Shown one piece after another: positions 37,894 to 48,970 of a DNA stretch of 64,000 nt (positions within the stretch are counted from its first letter, which is position 1; each line of letters starts with the position of its first letter). The notes under the pieces are model-generated. The model saw nothing but the letters and a program-made list of their open reading frames with translations. It did no database searches and was not told the origin of the DNA. The stretch spans positions 32,549,774 to 32,613,773 of the forward strand of contig NW_022145605.1 of assembly GCF_000002235.5 (NCBI RefSeq), given 5' to 3'. The DNA comes from Strongylocentrotus purpuratus (Eukaryota > Echinodermata > Echinoidea > Camarodonta > Strongylocentrotidae). The position numbers and the translations under genes are program-made.

Positions 37894-38064
37894 TTTTCTT
37901 GATATCATAGGGTTTCACTTCGATGTCAATGTTCGCCTGAAGATTTTCTGCTTCACTGAGATGTACTTGACAAACTTCTATTATAATAGAAATTCACTTA
38001 AAAGAAAAATGTTTCATTGTTCGTAATTGAATAACTTGAAAGTTGCAGTTCATACAACCGCCAT
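37894..38064 (-). ncRNA. Possible first exon of antisense transcript
   Basis: On the minus strand, ATGGCGGTTG at about 38064 resembles a YY1-type promoter-proximal element. A strong donor, AAAA|GTAAGTAAAG, lies at 37894/37893. No long frame is present. Linking it to the exons at 36352 and 35600 is inference from strand, order and splice sites. Confidence 0.3.
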
Positions 38065-38962
38065 TTTCGTGGTCAAATCGTAGGGAATTCTGGGAATGCA
38101 AAAAATGTTTTATGCATGACCTAATACATAAAACATTTTGTCGATGGCCAATCAACAAACAGAAGTTGGCGTATTTTTTACGTCATTGCTCATGAATATT
38201 CATTGACCCTCCAAAACCGTCGTTCAAATCGGACAAAACCCCCATAATGCATCCAATACAAAACCTATGAAATGTCAAAGGTCACGATTTTAGTTGGCCC
38301 TCTAGTCCTCCTACGGAGGACATACTGTGTATGATCGAATCTCTTTGATTAAGACCAAGAAAATGGTTGGGATTCAATGAATATTTAACCTCAAAGGAAA
38401 CTCTTTGGCCTGACTGCAGGATGTGAACGTTGTTTTATCATAAGATCATTCAGGAACCTTGATAAACAATGTCATAATAAACAAATAAAAAAAATCACAA
38501 ATTCCATGTAAGAAGCCTGAAAGGAACATGATAAGCTGTAAGATCCTGGGCCGGTATTTAATTCAATACTTAGCATAAGTAAGAAATTACTAAGTAAATG
38601 GCTAAGCTAAGAAGTTTACTTATCTCGTATTCAAATAGAATTTTAGACTTTCACTTACCTGAGACAAAATCTAAGTGAAATACTTACTGATTAAGCATTG
38701 TGACATCACACGGTCAATCAAAAGTAAGGCGCAATTAACTCACATATAAATTAATAAAGACATACAGGGATGTGCTGCTCTTATAGGTCGCTTTTTCACA
38801 AAATATCCCTAAACATGGAGTGATGGGTCCCATTTTTTACAAAAATATCACATAACGTTGGTTCGTTTTTTCAAAATTTTCCATTTTTTGGAAAATTGTG
38901 AAAATTGGTCCTATATTTCTAGAAAAACCCCTAAAATGAGTACCCTTTTCTGCCAAAATGGA
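38065..38962. other. LZTR1 intron 4, noncoding
   Basis: Nothing assigned. The stretch at 38555-38700 rich in TACTTAG/AAGTAAG motifs may be an old inverted-repeat element. Confidence 0.35.
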
Positions 38963-39169
38963 GGCGCGATAGCTCATTCGGTAGAACAGTGGTCTCGTAA
39001 TCCGGTGACCCGGTTTAGAAACCAAGGCAATGCGCTAGTGCCCTTTGGTAAGGCATTAATCCTCATTACCAGGTCCCTCAGAGAGGACCTAAAGCCGTCG
39101 GCCGTCTGGTTGCTTACTTACAAGCATTTATGCTTTCTTAGCAGTCAGGTAAAATAACCACCACCACCA
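38963..39169 (+). mobile_element. tRNA-derived SINE, plus strand
   Basis: Starts GGCGCGATAGCTCATTCGG and carries the same tail as the minus-strand copy at 10277-10488, including AAAGCCGTCGGCCGTC and AGCAGTCAGGTAAAATAACC. Its end grades into an ACC repeat. Confidence 0.82.
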
Positions 39170-39298
39170 AAATGACCCTTAAATATGGATAGGGGTTTTG
39201 AGGCTTGAGCGGCACACCCCCGTCCAAACCAAATCTGAGCCCTGGGTACAGTGGGTTATACCTGTACTCTTTCCCAAAGAGTTAAATGTTTTCAGTAT

Positions 39299-39492
39299 TT
39301 AAAGCTTACCTGCCGTAGTTTACAGGAGGGATTAGACTGCCCTGCAAGGTCACTGGACAAGTGGTTATCTCATCAACTCAGCTCTCAGTTAACATAAGAA
39401 AAAGAGGATCATGGGGGACCAATGGTCACCGATTAGGCATTGTTTGTTATATAGAGGGCGCAAGTAGCTACAAGTAGTGCAGTGGGCCTTTA
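39299..39492 (+). mobile_element. TTAA MITE, family A, copy 3
   Basis: Begins TTAAAGCTTACCTGCCGTAG and ends GTGCAGTGGGCCTTTAA. The interior matches the other family A copies (CCTGCAAGGTCACTGGACAA). Confidence 0.85.
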
Positions 39493-39599
39493 AAACGTAA
39501 AATGTGTAATCAACTGCACATTTTTTAATCTAGTATCATTCCTTTGGATTCCCCTTTCTAAAAATTACTTTCAGAACTAATTTTCCTCTAATGTAGTAC

Positions 39600-39890
39600 T
39601 GCCTCTCAGTCTTACAAATGTTGAAATGCAGATCTTGGGTTATTATTAAGGAGAGAAAAATCAAATACTTTGGCCATGTTAAAAGGCACCAAAGCCTCTT
39701 AAAGGATCATTTGGAACTTTGGAAGGAAGAGTGGAAGGAAGTAGACCGAGAGTGAGACCCAGAATCAACTGGGAAGAGAATGTCAAGAACTGGAGAGGAC
39801 TAAAACTGCAAGAGTGCACCAGAATGGCAGAAGATTTAGAGTGAAATGGAGAGATGTTGCAATCAACCTCCAAACCGGGAGAAGATACTT
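39600..39890 (+). mobile_element. LINE C-terminal fragment, plus strand
   Basis: The frame reads IIKERKIKYFGHVKRHQSLL, then in another frame EGSRPRVRPRINWEENVKNW and LKLQECTRMAED. This is the tail typical of certain LINE reverse transcriptases (pattern YFGHVxR...GRPRxxW...M). At least one frameshift and several stops show it is dead. Confidence 0.7.
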
Positions 39891-40927
39891 AGATAGATAC
39901 ATGTAGATAGAGTACACGAAGGTCGATTTCTATTAAATTAGGAGAACAATCCAACTTCACCCAGCGACGACAGCCCTCTCTAACTGCTCTGTTGAAAGAA
40001 ACAATTTGAGAGAAATAAAGCAAATATGCGCATCAGTCAATGTACAAGATAGAAGGCTATCAATCAAGATTAGGATGGTAATTGATAGTCTAGGTAATGC
40101 CAATCTCCAATTTCATTTTCTCTTTATGCTTTCTTGAAGTCACTGTCATGTGCGGTATTTGGACAAGGAGGTCAGACGATCGCTGGACAGGAAAATAAAT
40201 GTTGCTTTTTATGGTCATTCATTCAAAGTTATATTTTCTCTGTTAAATCCATCTCTGCCTTATTAGCTTTAAAAGAGAAATGATGCATGAGGTACTTTAT
40301 GGCCTAGGTCTGCTTTGACTATGACAACAGCACCATAATTAGATTTAAACATGGAATTTGGAAATCTAAACATAATTATGCGAAAGGTTCATGTACCTTT
40401 TATCGTTGATGCCAAATGAGTCATGAGTTCTCATTTGCATTCAGTGTTTCAGTTCATTACATTCTGGGGGCTACCAGGGCTAGACCCATTTGGCCGATCA
40501 CAATAACGGTACGTGTAACTGTAATTAGTGCACATAATCAAGAAAAACAATTATGTGAAAAAAGCCCTAATGTGAAAAGGGTAGGCCTATCAGATATTAG
40601 GGTTGCAATTTTTTATCTCACTGCTTTTAATAATGCTTCATGTAATTTTCTTTCAGCATCAATTTTCTTGGATCAATAGTGCCCTACTATTTGACTTAAA
40701 GAGATACACATATCGTGAAATTCTATGGTGAAAGTGACACATTGAATCTTAAAGGACGTTGCAGGGATTTGCATGGTGAAAATCTCAAAACTTGTAAAAG
40801 TGCCAAAATGTTGTAAAAAAATATCATGATTGAACTTTCCTAAAAGAATGGTGCCAATTTATTCATAATTAGCAAAATTGTTTTGAATTTTGCAACTTTC
40901 ATAAGTTCATCTTGATGCTACAGATAA
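39891..40927. other. LZTR1 intron 4, noncoding
   Basis: Nothing assigned. The 40750-40925 stretch is AT-rich without repeat structure. Confidence 0.4.
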
Positions 40928-41213
40928 GGCCTAACAAAAAGAGAAGATGTTGTATTGTCCTTAAGGTGCCAAACCATGGGTCGATCGGTCAGAAATCTTT
41001 CTTCTTTTTTCCCACTTTTTTTCCCTCCCTCTTTGGGCTGATATTTCTCAGTTTTAAATGCTTTAAAACATATTTTTTTATTCATTAAACATTTTGTTTC
41101 TAAAAATGGTTTTAAAAAAATACTTTAAAAAAAAGCCGACCATAGATTTCAAGATTTTGGGGCCGGTCGCAAAGGACAATACAACATCTTTTTTTTTTTA
41201 GGCTTAAATGTTG
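40928..41213. mobile_element. Inverted-repeat element in LZTR1 intron 4
   Basis: Left GATGTTGTATTGTCCTT at about 40946-40962 is inverted at about 41173-41189 (AAGGACAATACAACATC). An outer GGCCTAA/TTAGGC pair surrounds them. About 286 bp and MITE-like. It ends about 115 bases before exon 5. Confidence 0.65.
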
Positions 41214-41327
41214 AGATAATTTTATGAGGGCTTGCAAATCCATGACTTCGGATTTAAGTGTACTCTGCTTGAGTTTTCTAGTATAATTGAATATTCTTCT
41301 CTGATTTCTTCTCTTTGTTTATTACAG

Positions 41328-41436
41328 GAGGCTATACCGGAGATATCTATTCCAACTCCAATCTCCGCAACAAGAATGACCTCTTTGAATACAAGCTCTC
41401 CAATGGACAGTGGATAGAGAGGAAATTTGAGGGCAG
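41328..41436 (+). CDS. LZTR1: LZTR1 coding exon 5, Kelch repeats 2-3
   Basis: Acceptor TTATTACAG and donor GGCAG|GTAAAG enclose 109 bases. The frame reads [20 protein letters not shown] and then [15 protein letters not shown], matching the vertebrate [20 protein letters not shown] and YKFATGQWTEWKIEG. The diglycine spans the junction with exon 4, as in vertebrates. Phase 2 at the end. Confidence 0.96.
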
Positions 41437-41781
41437 GTAAAGAGATTGATTTGATGATCAAATGAGTGAATCGTTACATAATTTACATGTACACTGTAGA
41501 GTGCAGGGGATTTTGAAATTCATGAAGCTTTAAAAATTGAAATCACATAGGCCTACCTGTATATATTACCTGAATATATTGGGCATATGATTTTTACGTC
41601 ATTGCCTACGAGTTAGAAAAGCAATGGTAAGTAGATATTAGCCTGGGGGGAGGGGGACAGAATCCAGTAGTCAGCAGATTAAATCAATGCATTGTGAAAT
41701 TTTCCTACTTACAAATTTGTTCTACTTATAAATATATTGAATAGATAATATCTATACAGTAGGCTTGCGGGTGCACCATGT

Positions 41782-41814
<33 letters not shown>

Positions 41815-41815
41815 G

Positions 41816-42025
41816 GAGTCATGAAAAGGACTCTCTGTAATCTTTCTTGAGGATGTGTAGTCCTGAAAAGGACTGTTTGTGTAGTCTTGAAAAAGACTGT
41901 TGGTTATCTTTCTTAGCTTATAGTTCTAAGGAGAACTATAGCGCTTGGAGAGGATAAGTGGCGGGAGTGGCTCGACTTTTCGAACAGGTTGACTCTCTGT
42001 AATCTTTCTTGAGGATGTGTAGTCC
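41816..42025 (-). terminator. Cluster of histone-type 3' stem-loops, no histone ORF
   Basis: On the minus strand AGTCCTTTTCAGGACT (41859-41874) has the 6-bp stem and UUUC tetraloop of replication-dependent histone mRNA ends. Nine bases later comes CAAGAAAGA (41841-41849), the sea urchin histone downstream element bound by U7 snRNA. Nearby are AGTCTTTTTCAAGACT (41883-41898), AGTTCTCCTTAGAACT (41922-41937) with AAGAAAGA at 41907-41914, and a looser GAGTC/GACTC hairpin (41816-41833). A second CAAGAAAGA with half a stem lies at 42003-42025. No histone frame exists within the 721-bp intron. Likely a duplicated or transposed histone 3' region. Confidence 0.55.
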
Positions 42026-42068
42026 GATTAATATCTATTTAACATGAACCTAAATGAACCTAAATGTG

Positions 42069-42126
<58 letters not shown>
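42069..42126. repeat. (AT)n microsatellite
   Basis: About 28 uninterrupted AT dinucleotides, ending some 30 bases before LZTR1 exon 6. Confidence 0.97.
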
Positions 42127-42129
<3 letters not shown>

Positions 42130-42157
42130 TTGTTTCTTGTTTTAATTTTTTGTGAAG

Positions 42158-42241
42158 GTTACCCCCAGCTAGATCAGCACATGGAGCAGCAGTATGGCAA
42201 GATAAGCTCTGGATATTTGCTGGATATGATGGAAATGCCAG
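42158..42241 (+). CDS. LZTR1: LZTR1 coding exon 6, Kelch repeat 3
   Basis: Eighty-four bases between TTTTTTGTGAAG and GCCAG|GTGAGA. They read LPPARSAHGAAVWQDKLWIF and then AGYDGNA, against vertebrate [20 protein letters not shown]. The acceptor dinucleotide is AG after GTGA, with the pyrimidine-rich tract just upstream. Phase 2 at the end. Confidence 0.96.
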
Positions 42242-43533
42242 GTGAGATTGAAATGCAGAGTACTTGTCTGTCATGTTATCTTTCTGCTTCCCTTCCTTAA
42301 TCATGTTGCAAATGATGGAAGCCAAAGAGAGTTTTTTTGTTTGTTTTTGTATCTAACCACATGGTACTTTTACATTTTTTTGTTTTGTTGTTGTGTTTGT
42401 TTCTTTAGAAAGAAGTACACTCAGATTCTGTGAAGTATATTGATTTGTTCTGTGCAACTACATGTAGGTTAACCCCCTCCCCCCCCCCCCCAAAAAAAAT
42501 AAATAAATAAATAAATGCACCTGTCCAATATTGAAAGTTACTAGACATTAATATCTTGCAACCGCAAGCCTACTGTATATTAATATCTTTGTTTAATTGT
42601 TAATTTGGGCTTTAAATACTTTTATATGATCATTCATCACCTAGTGTATGTGTTTCTGTTTGGGAAGGTAGTATTAGCTTTCTTTTTTTCTTTCTTTCTC
42701 TTTCTTAAGCCCAAGCTAACAAGAAAAAATGTGTTTTATCCTCTAGAAAGATGTGTTTTTGGAAACATTTTCCTTCATTTGCCCTGTTTCTGATTTAAAC
42801 AAAACTCCCAGTCAAAACATCTTCAGAACCGACTGAAATGTCAGATTAGATCATGGTGAATTCAACTGAAATTCCCCAAAGATTGTTAAACATGTGTATG
42901 ACACAAATACAGGTCAGACATGGTCTGATTGTAATCAGACAATATTTTTAATGTCTTTTGTTCTAATTCATGTCTGTTTTTCTTCCTGAACATATCTCAA
43001 TATCCGTCTGGTATTGCTACTTCCTGCACGATATGAGCCTTGTTCAGAGACAGATTAAGGGGGCACAACTGACCTACCACACATACCCCCCTCTAAAACC
43101 CAATCTCCCATATGTTGCTAAAAAAAGGTCCCCCTCCCCCCTCCCCAATGCATTCTTGTGCCCTACTTTCAAAGTTTAGACCCAAAATGCACCTGAAAAA
43201 TGTGATAACCCTTTATTTTGGTCAGAATTTTTTTTTCAAATTGTGCCCCTCCCCTCCCCCTCCTTTACAGAATACTGGATCAGCCCTTTGCCTTGCTGAC
43301 ATGTGTAATGTACAAACTTCCCTTCCTCTCCATATTAAATCCATCCTATATAAATAGACATGACTTTTCTTCCTGCCCTGCATTTTAAGAGATGATGTAA
43401 ACATGGCGCCGCATGATGTAGTTTTATAAATAAGGAAATATAAATATTAAACATATTGATGATTAATTCCTAGAAAAAAGCTCTTTCAAGCGAGTCTAAA
43501 GATTACGAATAGATCCACTGAAAGGTGAACATC
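42242..43533. other. LZTR1 intron 6, noncoding
   Basis: No exon seen. C tract and AAAT repeats at 42478-42515. Only short chance frames. Confidence 0.45.
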
Positions 43534-43827
43534 GGGGGAGTGTTTCACAAAGATTAAGATCAATTTTAAGTTGGACTTAACTATGGCAGGCCATTCATGC
43601 CACTGTTTGCTCTCACAGTTTACTGGCATTGGTTTCTCAAGGGACGAACAAATCATGGTCACAAATCTACAGAATTTACATTTTTTTGAAAGTTCATTAT
43701 TGATGGAAAAAATATTATCTAAAGATCATAACTGAAAGAACAATATGGAGAGCAACCAGTGGCATGAAAGGCCTGCCATAGTAAAGTCCAACTTAATGTT
43801 GATCTTAGTCTTTGTGAAATACTCCCC
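43534..43827. mobile_element. Inverted-repeat element, family C, copy 1
   Basis: The ends GGGGGAGTGTTTCACAAAG and CTTTGTGAAATACTCCCC are inverted. Complementarity continues for about 60 bases through AAGTTGGACTTAACTATGGC. The copy at 47708-47988 shares the same ends and interior. Confidence 0.85.
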
Positions 43828-44363
43828 AGAAGGATTAACTTGGGATTTTAAAGTCTCCAACCTCATGCTGTTGCCAATACTAATGTTTATCTTGGGCACA
43901 ATACCACAAGTATTTGATGCCATAACACTGACTTGGAAATCATGATGCATTAAGGTGGCATGTACATACATGTATTGTACATTTTACCTTTACATTTATC
44001 TCCCAAACTTAGACAATGAAAGTAAGTTTTCCATCTTCTGAAGATAGCCTTTAATTATGTTTAATCTCTTTCCTGGTCTTCAATAGAAACTTAAGTTCAA
44101 TTAAAGTTCACATCACTCATCATGTGCTGGTTTTGTGTTTGTCCCTATAGAAATACATGTATAAAGTCACATTTGTCTTTAGTAGTTGTCAATGAATTAT
44201 ATTACAGTATATCATCTTATGAAGGGTTCCACATAGGGTGAACATAGGGTGCCTGGTATTCATTGACTTTCTTTAATTTGCATTTTTTTTTTCAAACAAG
44301 GTAACTTCTTGGTTGAACAAGGGAGAGCTATAAAAAATATTTAAAAATAGGCAAACAGTTTAG

Positions 44364-44932
44364 TTAAAGGTACTATGTCCCATTTGCAGGCAAAAAGAAT
44401 GAAAAAGTTAAATTCCAACTGCATTTGAAAGATAATACTTATTTAGAACTTCCCTAAAAAAAGGTGGGGCTTGAAAATGTCTTCAAGTGGGAAAATAACG
44501 ACTATTAGTTGTCAAATCGACTTTAGGGCTATAGAGCCAAAAAGTAATAGTCTTGATTTTCAGACAATTGTACCGAATGGTCATACGTTTTATGCTGCGC
44601 AAATATTCAGTCAGTTTAATCTTGGCCATCACAAGAAGTGGGTTATTCATGTAGACAAATGCTCATGTACCCTTTACAACTCTTTTCATGTATGTTATTA
44701 CCAAAGAAGAAAAAGGCCAGTCAGTCATTCTTAGCAAGGACATATTACATCAATAGTGTCTGACAGTGAAGTCTAGTGAAGTTTCTTGAGTAAACGGGTT
44801 TCCTTGCATCATTTGATTATGAGGACACTGCTAACGTTTATTTCACAGATAGGACATACATGACATATTCGTAATTCCTGCAAAGTTCTACAGCATTTGA
44901 GGTTGGCTGCAAAAGGGACATAGCACCTTTAA
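44364..44932. mobile_element. TTAA-flanked MITE, family D, copy 1
   Basis: TTAAAGGTACTATGTCCC at the left is inverted as GGGACATAGCACCTTTAA at the right, followed by TTTGCAGGC/GGCTGCAAAA. 569 bp, no credible transposase. A more degraded copy lies at 49443-50011. Confidence 0.88.
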
Positions 44933-45665
44933 TATAATTATTTCAAAAAATTAAATCTATAGTGCCAATATGTAGTTTCCTAACCAAAAGTGCTGGAGCT
45001 GTTTTACATGTATGTAAAATATGTGAAAAATGAAAAAATAAGAAAGAGAGGAAATTATAAAATGTTGGTAAGACATGCTCTGCAGTCTGCAACAGTGCAT
45101 GGTTCTTTAGTTTTCACAGTTATCAAGATCAATATTTTTAAAGTAGCCACACAAAGAATCAAAAGTGTTTTGAATTGATGCAAAACTCATATCATTGCGA
45201 AGGGGAAGCCTTGCCGATCAAATACAACAACTCTTCTCTTTAAAATATGTTTGGGGCCTGCAGTAATCAACTCTAAAAAGTGTTAGTTTTGAGATCCAGA
45301 TTTTCTGCCTTCAGCGGTCCTTTGTAGAGCATCAATATTTGTGACGTCACACATGGGACACGGCTGGCTAGCTGCATACTGCTACACGGTACTGAGCTGT
45401 TTGTCCAGTGTGTGACGTCACTATTCAGAGCTCGCTACGCTTGTGTGTTCGACTTACATTCAGGGGCGTTCAGGGGTCTAAGGAGGGTCTTGAAAAATGG
45501 CATTTTACGCCTTTCCATGATATCTATATGAGTTCTCAGCAAATTGTTTGTGTGTTTCAAGAGAAAATCTTTCCATCCATATGTAATTTGTTCTAATTAT
45601 GAGTTGTTAGTGAATTTTCTTTGTGTAGCTCCTTTAATAACAATTTGTATTTGTTATAATTGCAG

Positions 45666-45720
45666 ATTGAATGACATGTGGTGTGTATCTCTCAATGGAG
45701 ACAGCAAGTCTTGGGAAGAG
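45666..45720 (+). CDS. LZTR1: LZTR1 coding exon 7, Kelch repeat 3 end
   Basis: Fifty-five bases between TTGCAG and GAAGAG|GTAAGA. They complete the split Arg codon and read LNDMWCVSLNGDSKSWEE, against vertebrate LNDMWTIGLQDRELTCWEE. The exon ends in phase 0. The next expected exon (vertebrate VAQSGEIPPSCCNFPVAV) was not found downstream, so intron 7 would exceed 18 kb. The remaining Kelch repeats and both BTB-BACK modules lie outside the window. Confidence 0.95.
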
Positions 45721-45771
45721 GTAAGAATCTTATTTGTGTCCACAGAGTATCTACATGTGACATACACTGTA

Positions 45772-46013
45772 TACAGTCAAACCTGCTTTAGTGACCACCT
45801 GTCTACAAAGACCACATTTTTTGTTTCCCTTGAAAATGGTTTCCCATTGAAACATGTTAAGTACTAGAGGAACCTGTCTACAAAGACCACATTTTTTGTT
45901 TCCCTTGAAAATGGTTTCTCATTGAAACATGTACTAAAGGAACCTGTCTACAAAGACCACTTTTTGTGTTTCCCTTCGGGCGGTCGCTATACATGTAGAC
46001 AGGTTTGACTGTA
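45772..46013. mobile_element. Inverted-repeat element with internal tandem units
   Basis: TACAGTCAAACCTG opens and CAGGTTTGACTGTA closes the element. Inside are three units of about 75-90 bp built on CCTGTCTACAAAGACCAC and TTTTGTTTCCCTTGAAAATG. MITEs carrying a core microsatellite-like array of this type are known in marine invertebrates; naming is inference. Confidence 0.82.
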
Positions 46014-46091
46014 TATCTACATGTATATACACCTTATTTAGATTCACACTTTGTGACAATTGAAGAGTTATTGCATGATGAATATGTCATA

Positions 46092-46480
46092 TTAAACCCC
46101 GTCTTAACTGGAAAAAAAAGTTGCGGTGTCCTCCGAACGTTGTCCGGATGACATTTACCCACTTCCAATTTAGACGCGTCAATCAGGGTAACATCCGGAC
46201 AATATCGAGGTAAATCTCACCCTAGTCGAGCCAGGGTGATATTTACCCGGGTAAATTACGTCATCGCCGTGAAAAAATGTATGTACACAGCGCGCGCGAG
46301 CTGATCGCGATGGGGGAGGTGCGGTTGTTATGGTAACCTACCCGGGTGAGGTTTTTGCGGATGGCTGATTAAGACGGTGTTCAAAAGCTCACCCCGTGTT
46401 TTACGATCAGACCCCCACTGTTTCTCATCCACATGTCGCTCGGGTGAGATCGAAATAGTTCTATTAAGACGGGGCTTTAA
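46092..46480. mobile_element. TTAA-flanked MITE, family E
   Basis: TTAAACCCCGTCTTAA and TTAAGACGGGGCTTTAA form the ends of a 389-bp element. The interior is GC-richer than its surroundings and holds CGCGCGCGAGC. Confidence 0.82.
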
Positions 46481-46532
46481 TCCATTTAAATCCCTCATAC
46501 TGCTGCTATACATGTATGTGATTGTGAAACCT

Positions 46533-46680
46533 GGGCCCCATTTCACGAAACCTGTCATCAGCGACAAATGACAGTGTTTGTTATAAGCTAGTGAAATCCT
46601 TCCTTCTGATTGGTTAACAGCAGAATTGTCACTGATTTTTGTCATTTGTCATTGAAAGAAGGCTTTGTAAAACGGGTGCC
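46533..46680. mobile_element. Small inverted-repeat element, GGGCCC type
   Basis: The left end GGGCCCCATTTCACGAAACC pairs imperfectly with the right end (TTTGTAAAACGGGTGCC). The inner GACAAATGACAGTG/GTCATTTGTC segments are complementary. Resembles 26928-27053. Confidence 0.55.
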
Positions 46681-46767
46681 AGATTGGCATAACCCACAGT
46701 GTGAGAGCGATTCCATTTATCCACCAACAAAGTTTATAGGAGAAGTTAACTGGGGAAGAGGAACAAG

Positions 46768-46962
46768 TTAAAGCACATCTGTTATAGTGCAAAGGAGGGA
46801 TTAGACCACCCTGCAAGGTCACTGGACAGGTGGTTATCTCATCAACTCAGCTCTCAAATAACGTAAGAAAAAGAGAATCATGGGGGACCAATGGTCACCG
46901 ATTAGCCATTATTTGTTATATAGAGGGCGCAAGTAGCTACAAGTAGTGCATTGGGGCTTTAA
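46768..46962 (+). mobile_element. TTAA MITE, family A, copy 4
   Basis: Starts TTAAAGCACATCTGTTATAG and ends GTGCATTGGGGCTTTAA, with the shared family A interior. Confidence 0.85.
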
Positions 46963-46974
46963 GATCATGTACTG

Positions 46975-47700
46975 TACCTGTTTGTTATGTGACTTACCCC
47001 CCTTTTGGATAGAGAAGGTCACTTTATTAGTTAAAGACACTCAAATTGAGACTGCTATGTATGTGAAGGTCTTTATTAGATGTGACTTACACCCTTCTTT
47101 AGCAGAAAAGGTCATTCACAACATCAAGGGCTGCAGGTTGACACTGCTATGTACAATGTACATGTATGAAAATCTTGTGATGTGAATTACGCCCGGTAAG
47201 CCTGAGAAAGTCACTCATCACATGGAAAAGGGGCACTTTGGAATTGTTCCGTTCGTATACATGTGACAACATTGGGAAATGGATAGATACATAATAGATT
47301 TAGACTTTGTATTTTGGTCTTCTGATGTGACTTACATGTATTTGATTTGATTTGATTTGATGTATTGGTTTCTGCATCTTTTTTCTTTTTTTCATCATAC
47401 ATTTTCATGAAAGTCAACCATCACATGGGAAAGGGCATTTTGAAACTATTGTGTTTGAAAGTGGTCATGTGACTTATACCTGCCTGTGTCAGATATGGTC
47501 ACATACATGTATGAGATGGATAAATACAAAACAGAATTAGACTCTGTACATATAAGTCTTCTGATGTGACTGCCCTTTTTTGGCGGATAATGTTACTTAT
47601 GACATGAAAAGAACACAAATTAGAACTTAGTGGAATGTCTTGGTATGTGACTTAAATGCCCTTATTTGGTAGATAATGTCACTTATTACATGAAATAACA
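46975..47700. repeat. Strongly diverged ~110-bp tandem repeat
   Basis: GTGACTTACNCCC followed by a (G/A)GATAA-AGGTCAC or AATGTCACTTA block recurs about seven times at 90-125 base spacing. Divergence is high, so limits are approximate. Confidence 0.5.
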
Positions 47701-47707
47701 CAGATCA

Positions 47708-47988
47708 GGGGGTGTTTCACAAAGCCTAAGATCGACTTTAAGTTGGACTTAAATATGGCAGGCCATTCATGCCACTGGTTGCTCTCACTGTTGGTCTCTG
47801 AATTTATGATCTTTGGATAATATTTTTTCCTTCAATAATGAACTATCAAAAAATGGAAAGTCTGTAGATTTGTAACCACGATTTATACGTCCCTTGAGAA
47901 ACCAACGCCAGGAATGGTTTAGAGGAACTAGTGGCATGAACAGCCTGCCATAGTTAAGTCCAACTTAAAGTCGATCTTAGTCTTTGGA
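47708..47988. mobile_element. Inverted-repeat element, family C, copy 2
   Basis: GGGGGTGTTTCACAAAGCC at the left. The inner AAGTTGGACTTAAATATGGC block is inverted near 47950-47975. Same family as 43534-43827. The right terminus is less well preserved. Confidence 0.8.
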
Positions 47989-48514
47989 TTTATTGGAAAG
48001 TCTTGTTATGTGATTCATGGTCTCTGGGCTTATAATGCTCCCTGTGAGATGGGGAAAAAGGCTTTTTAGGCCTATAATGTGAGAGAATACTATGTCTTCT
48101 GTGAACAGGTGTGTCTTGCGTCCATTGTGGGCAGAGAAGGTATCAAAATCATGAGATGGAGAAACAGATTTATGTATGTTGTGTCTGGCAAGAACACCTT
48201 AGGCTTGTAGACTATGTGGGGAATAAGCAGGAAAATCTGTCTGAACCTAATATCCTCATCATCATTCCCATCAAATTTGACCTTCTTATCTTTATCTGCT
48301 TTTTTAAAAATTCTTTTTAAAGCCAAAATACAGCATTAGTAAGCCACAAAGTAGGAGAAATCTGTCTGAACCCAATAGTCTCATTGTTAGTCCCATCAAA
48401 CTTGACCTTCTTATCTTCATCGGCTATTTCTTCTTCATCTTAAAGCCCAAACACAGCGTTAGTAAGCCAGGCAAAAAAAATATTAGCAACCCCCTCTTGC
48501 CCAATCTTAATCTA

Positions 48515-48970
48515 AGACCCCGTTCTCACTCACTTTGAAAGTGGTCTTAGTTAGACCGCTCCAGAGGAACGGGTCTTGAGGAACGGTTTGCGAGCGTTCA
48601 CACTCCGAGCAGTTATTTATGGCTCAAACCGCTCCACGAGTCAAAGTGGTCTTGTTGCTATGGCAGCTCAGGTCAGGTCAATTTTTTCGCGCGCGGAATA
48701 CAAACCGTATACCGTACTACATGTTTCGCACGGAACGTCACTAGCTCACTTCCGGTCAAAGTACGCTTCCGTTCACATTGCACGTTAGAGCGGTCCAAAC
48801 CGCTCTTAATAAGACCCGTTCCTCAAGACCACCTCCCGAGGTGGTCTTCTGGAGCGGTCCAGAAGTCCACTTCCTGGACCACTTTGACCGTTCTCACTCA
48901 CCTAAGAACTGCTCCTGAGGAACGGGTCTTAGTTAGACCGCTCCAACGAAGTGAATGAGAACGGGGTCTA
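48515..48970. mobile_element. Inverted-repeat element, family F, within tandem array
   Basis: AGACCCCGTTCTCACTCAC at the left is inverted as GTGAATGAGAACGGGGTCT at the right. Subterminal TTAGTTAGACCGCTCCA blocks are near both ends. The interior contains many GAGCGGTC and GAACGGGTCTT palindromic motifs. Confidence 0.88.

Noticed and set aside
38963-39040. Sequence resembling a tRNA gene
   Set aside because: The B box is degenerate, a long non-tRNA tail follows, and a second copy exists at 10277-10488, so it is a SINE.
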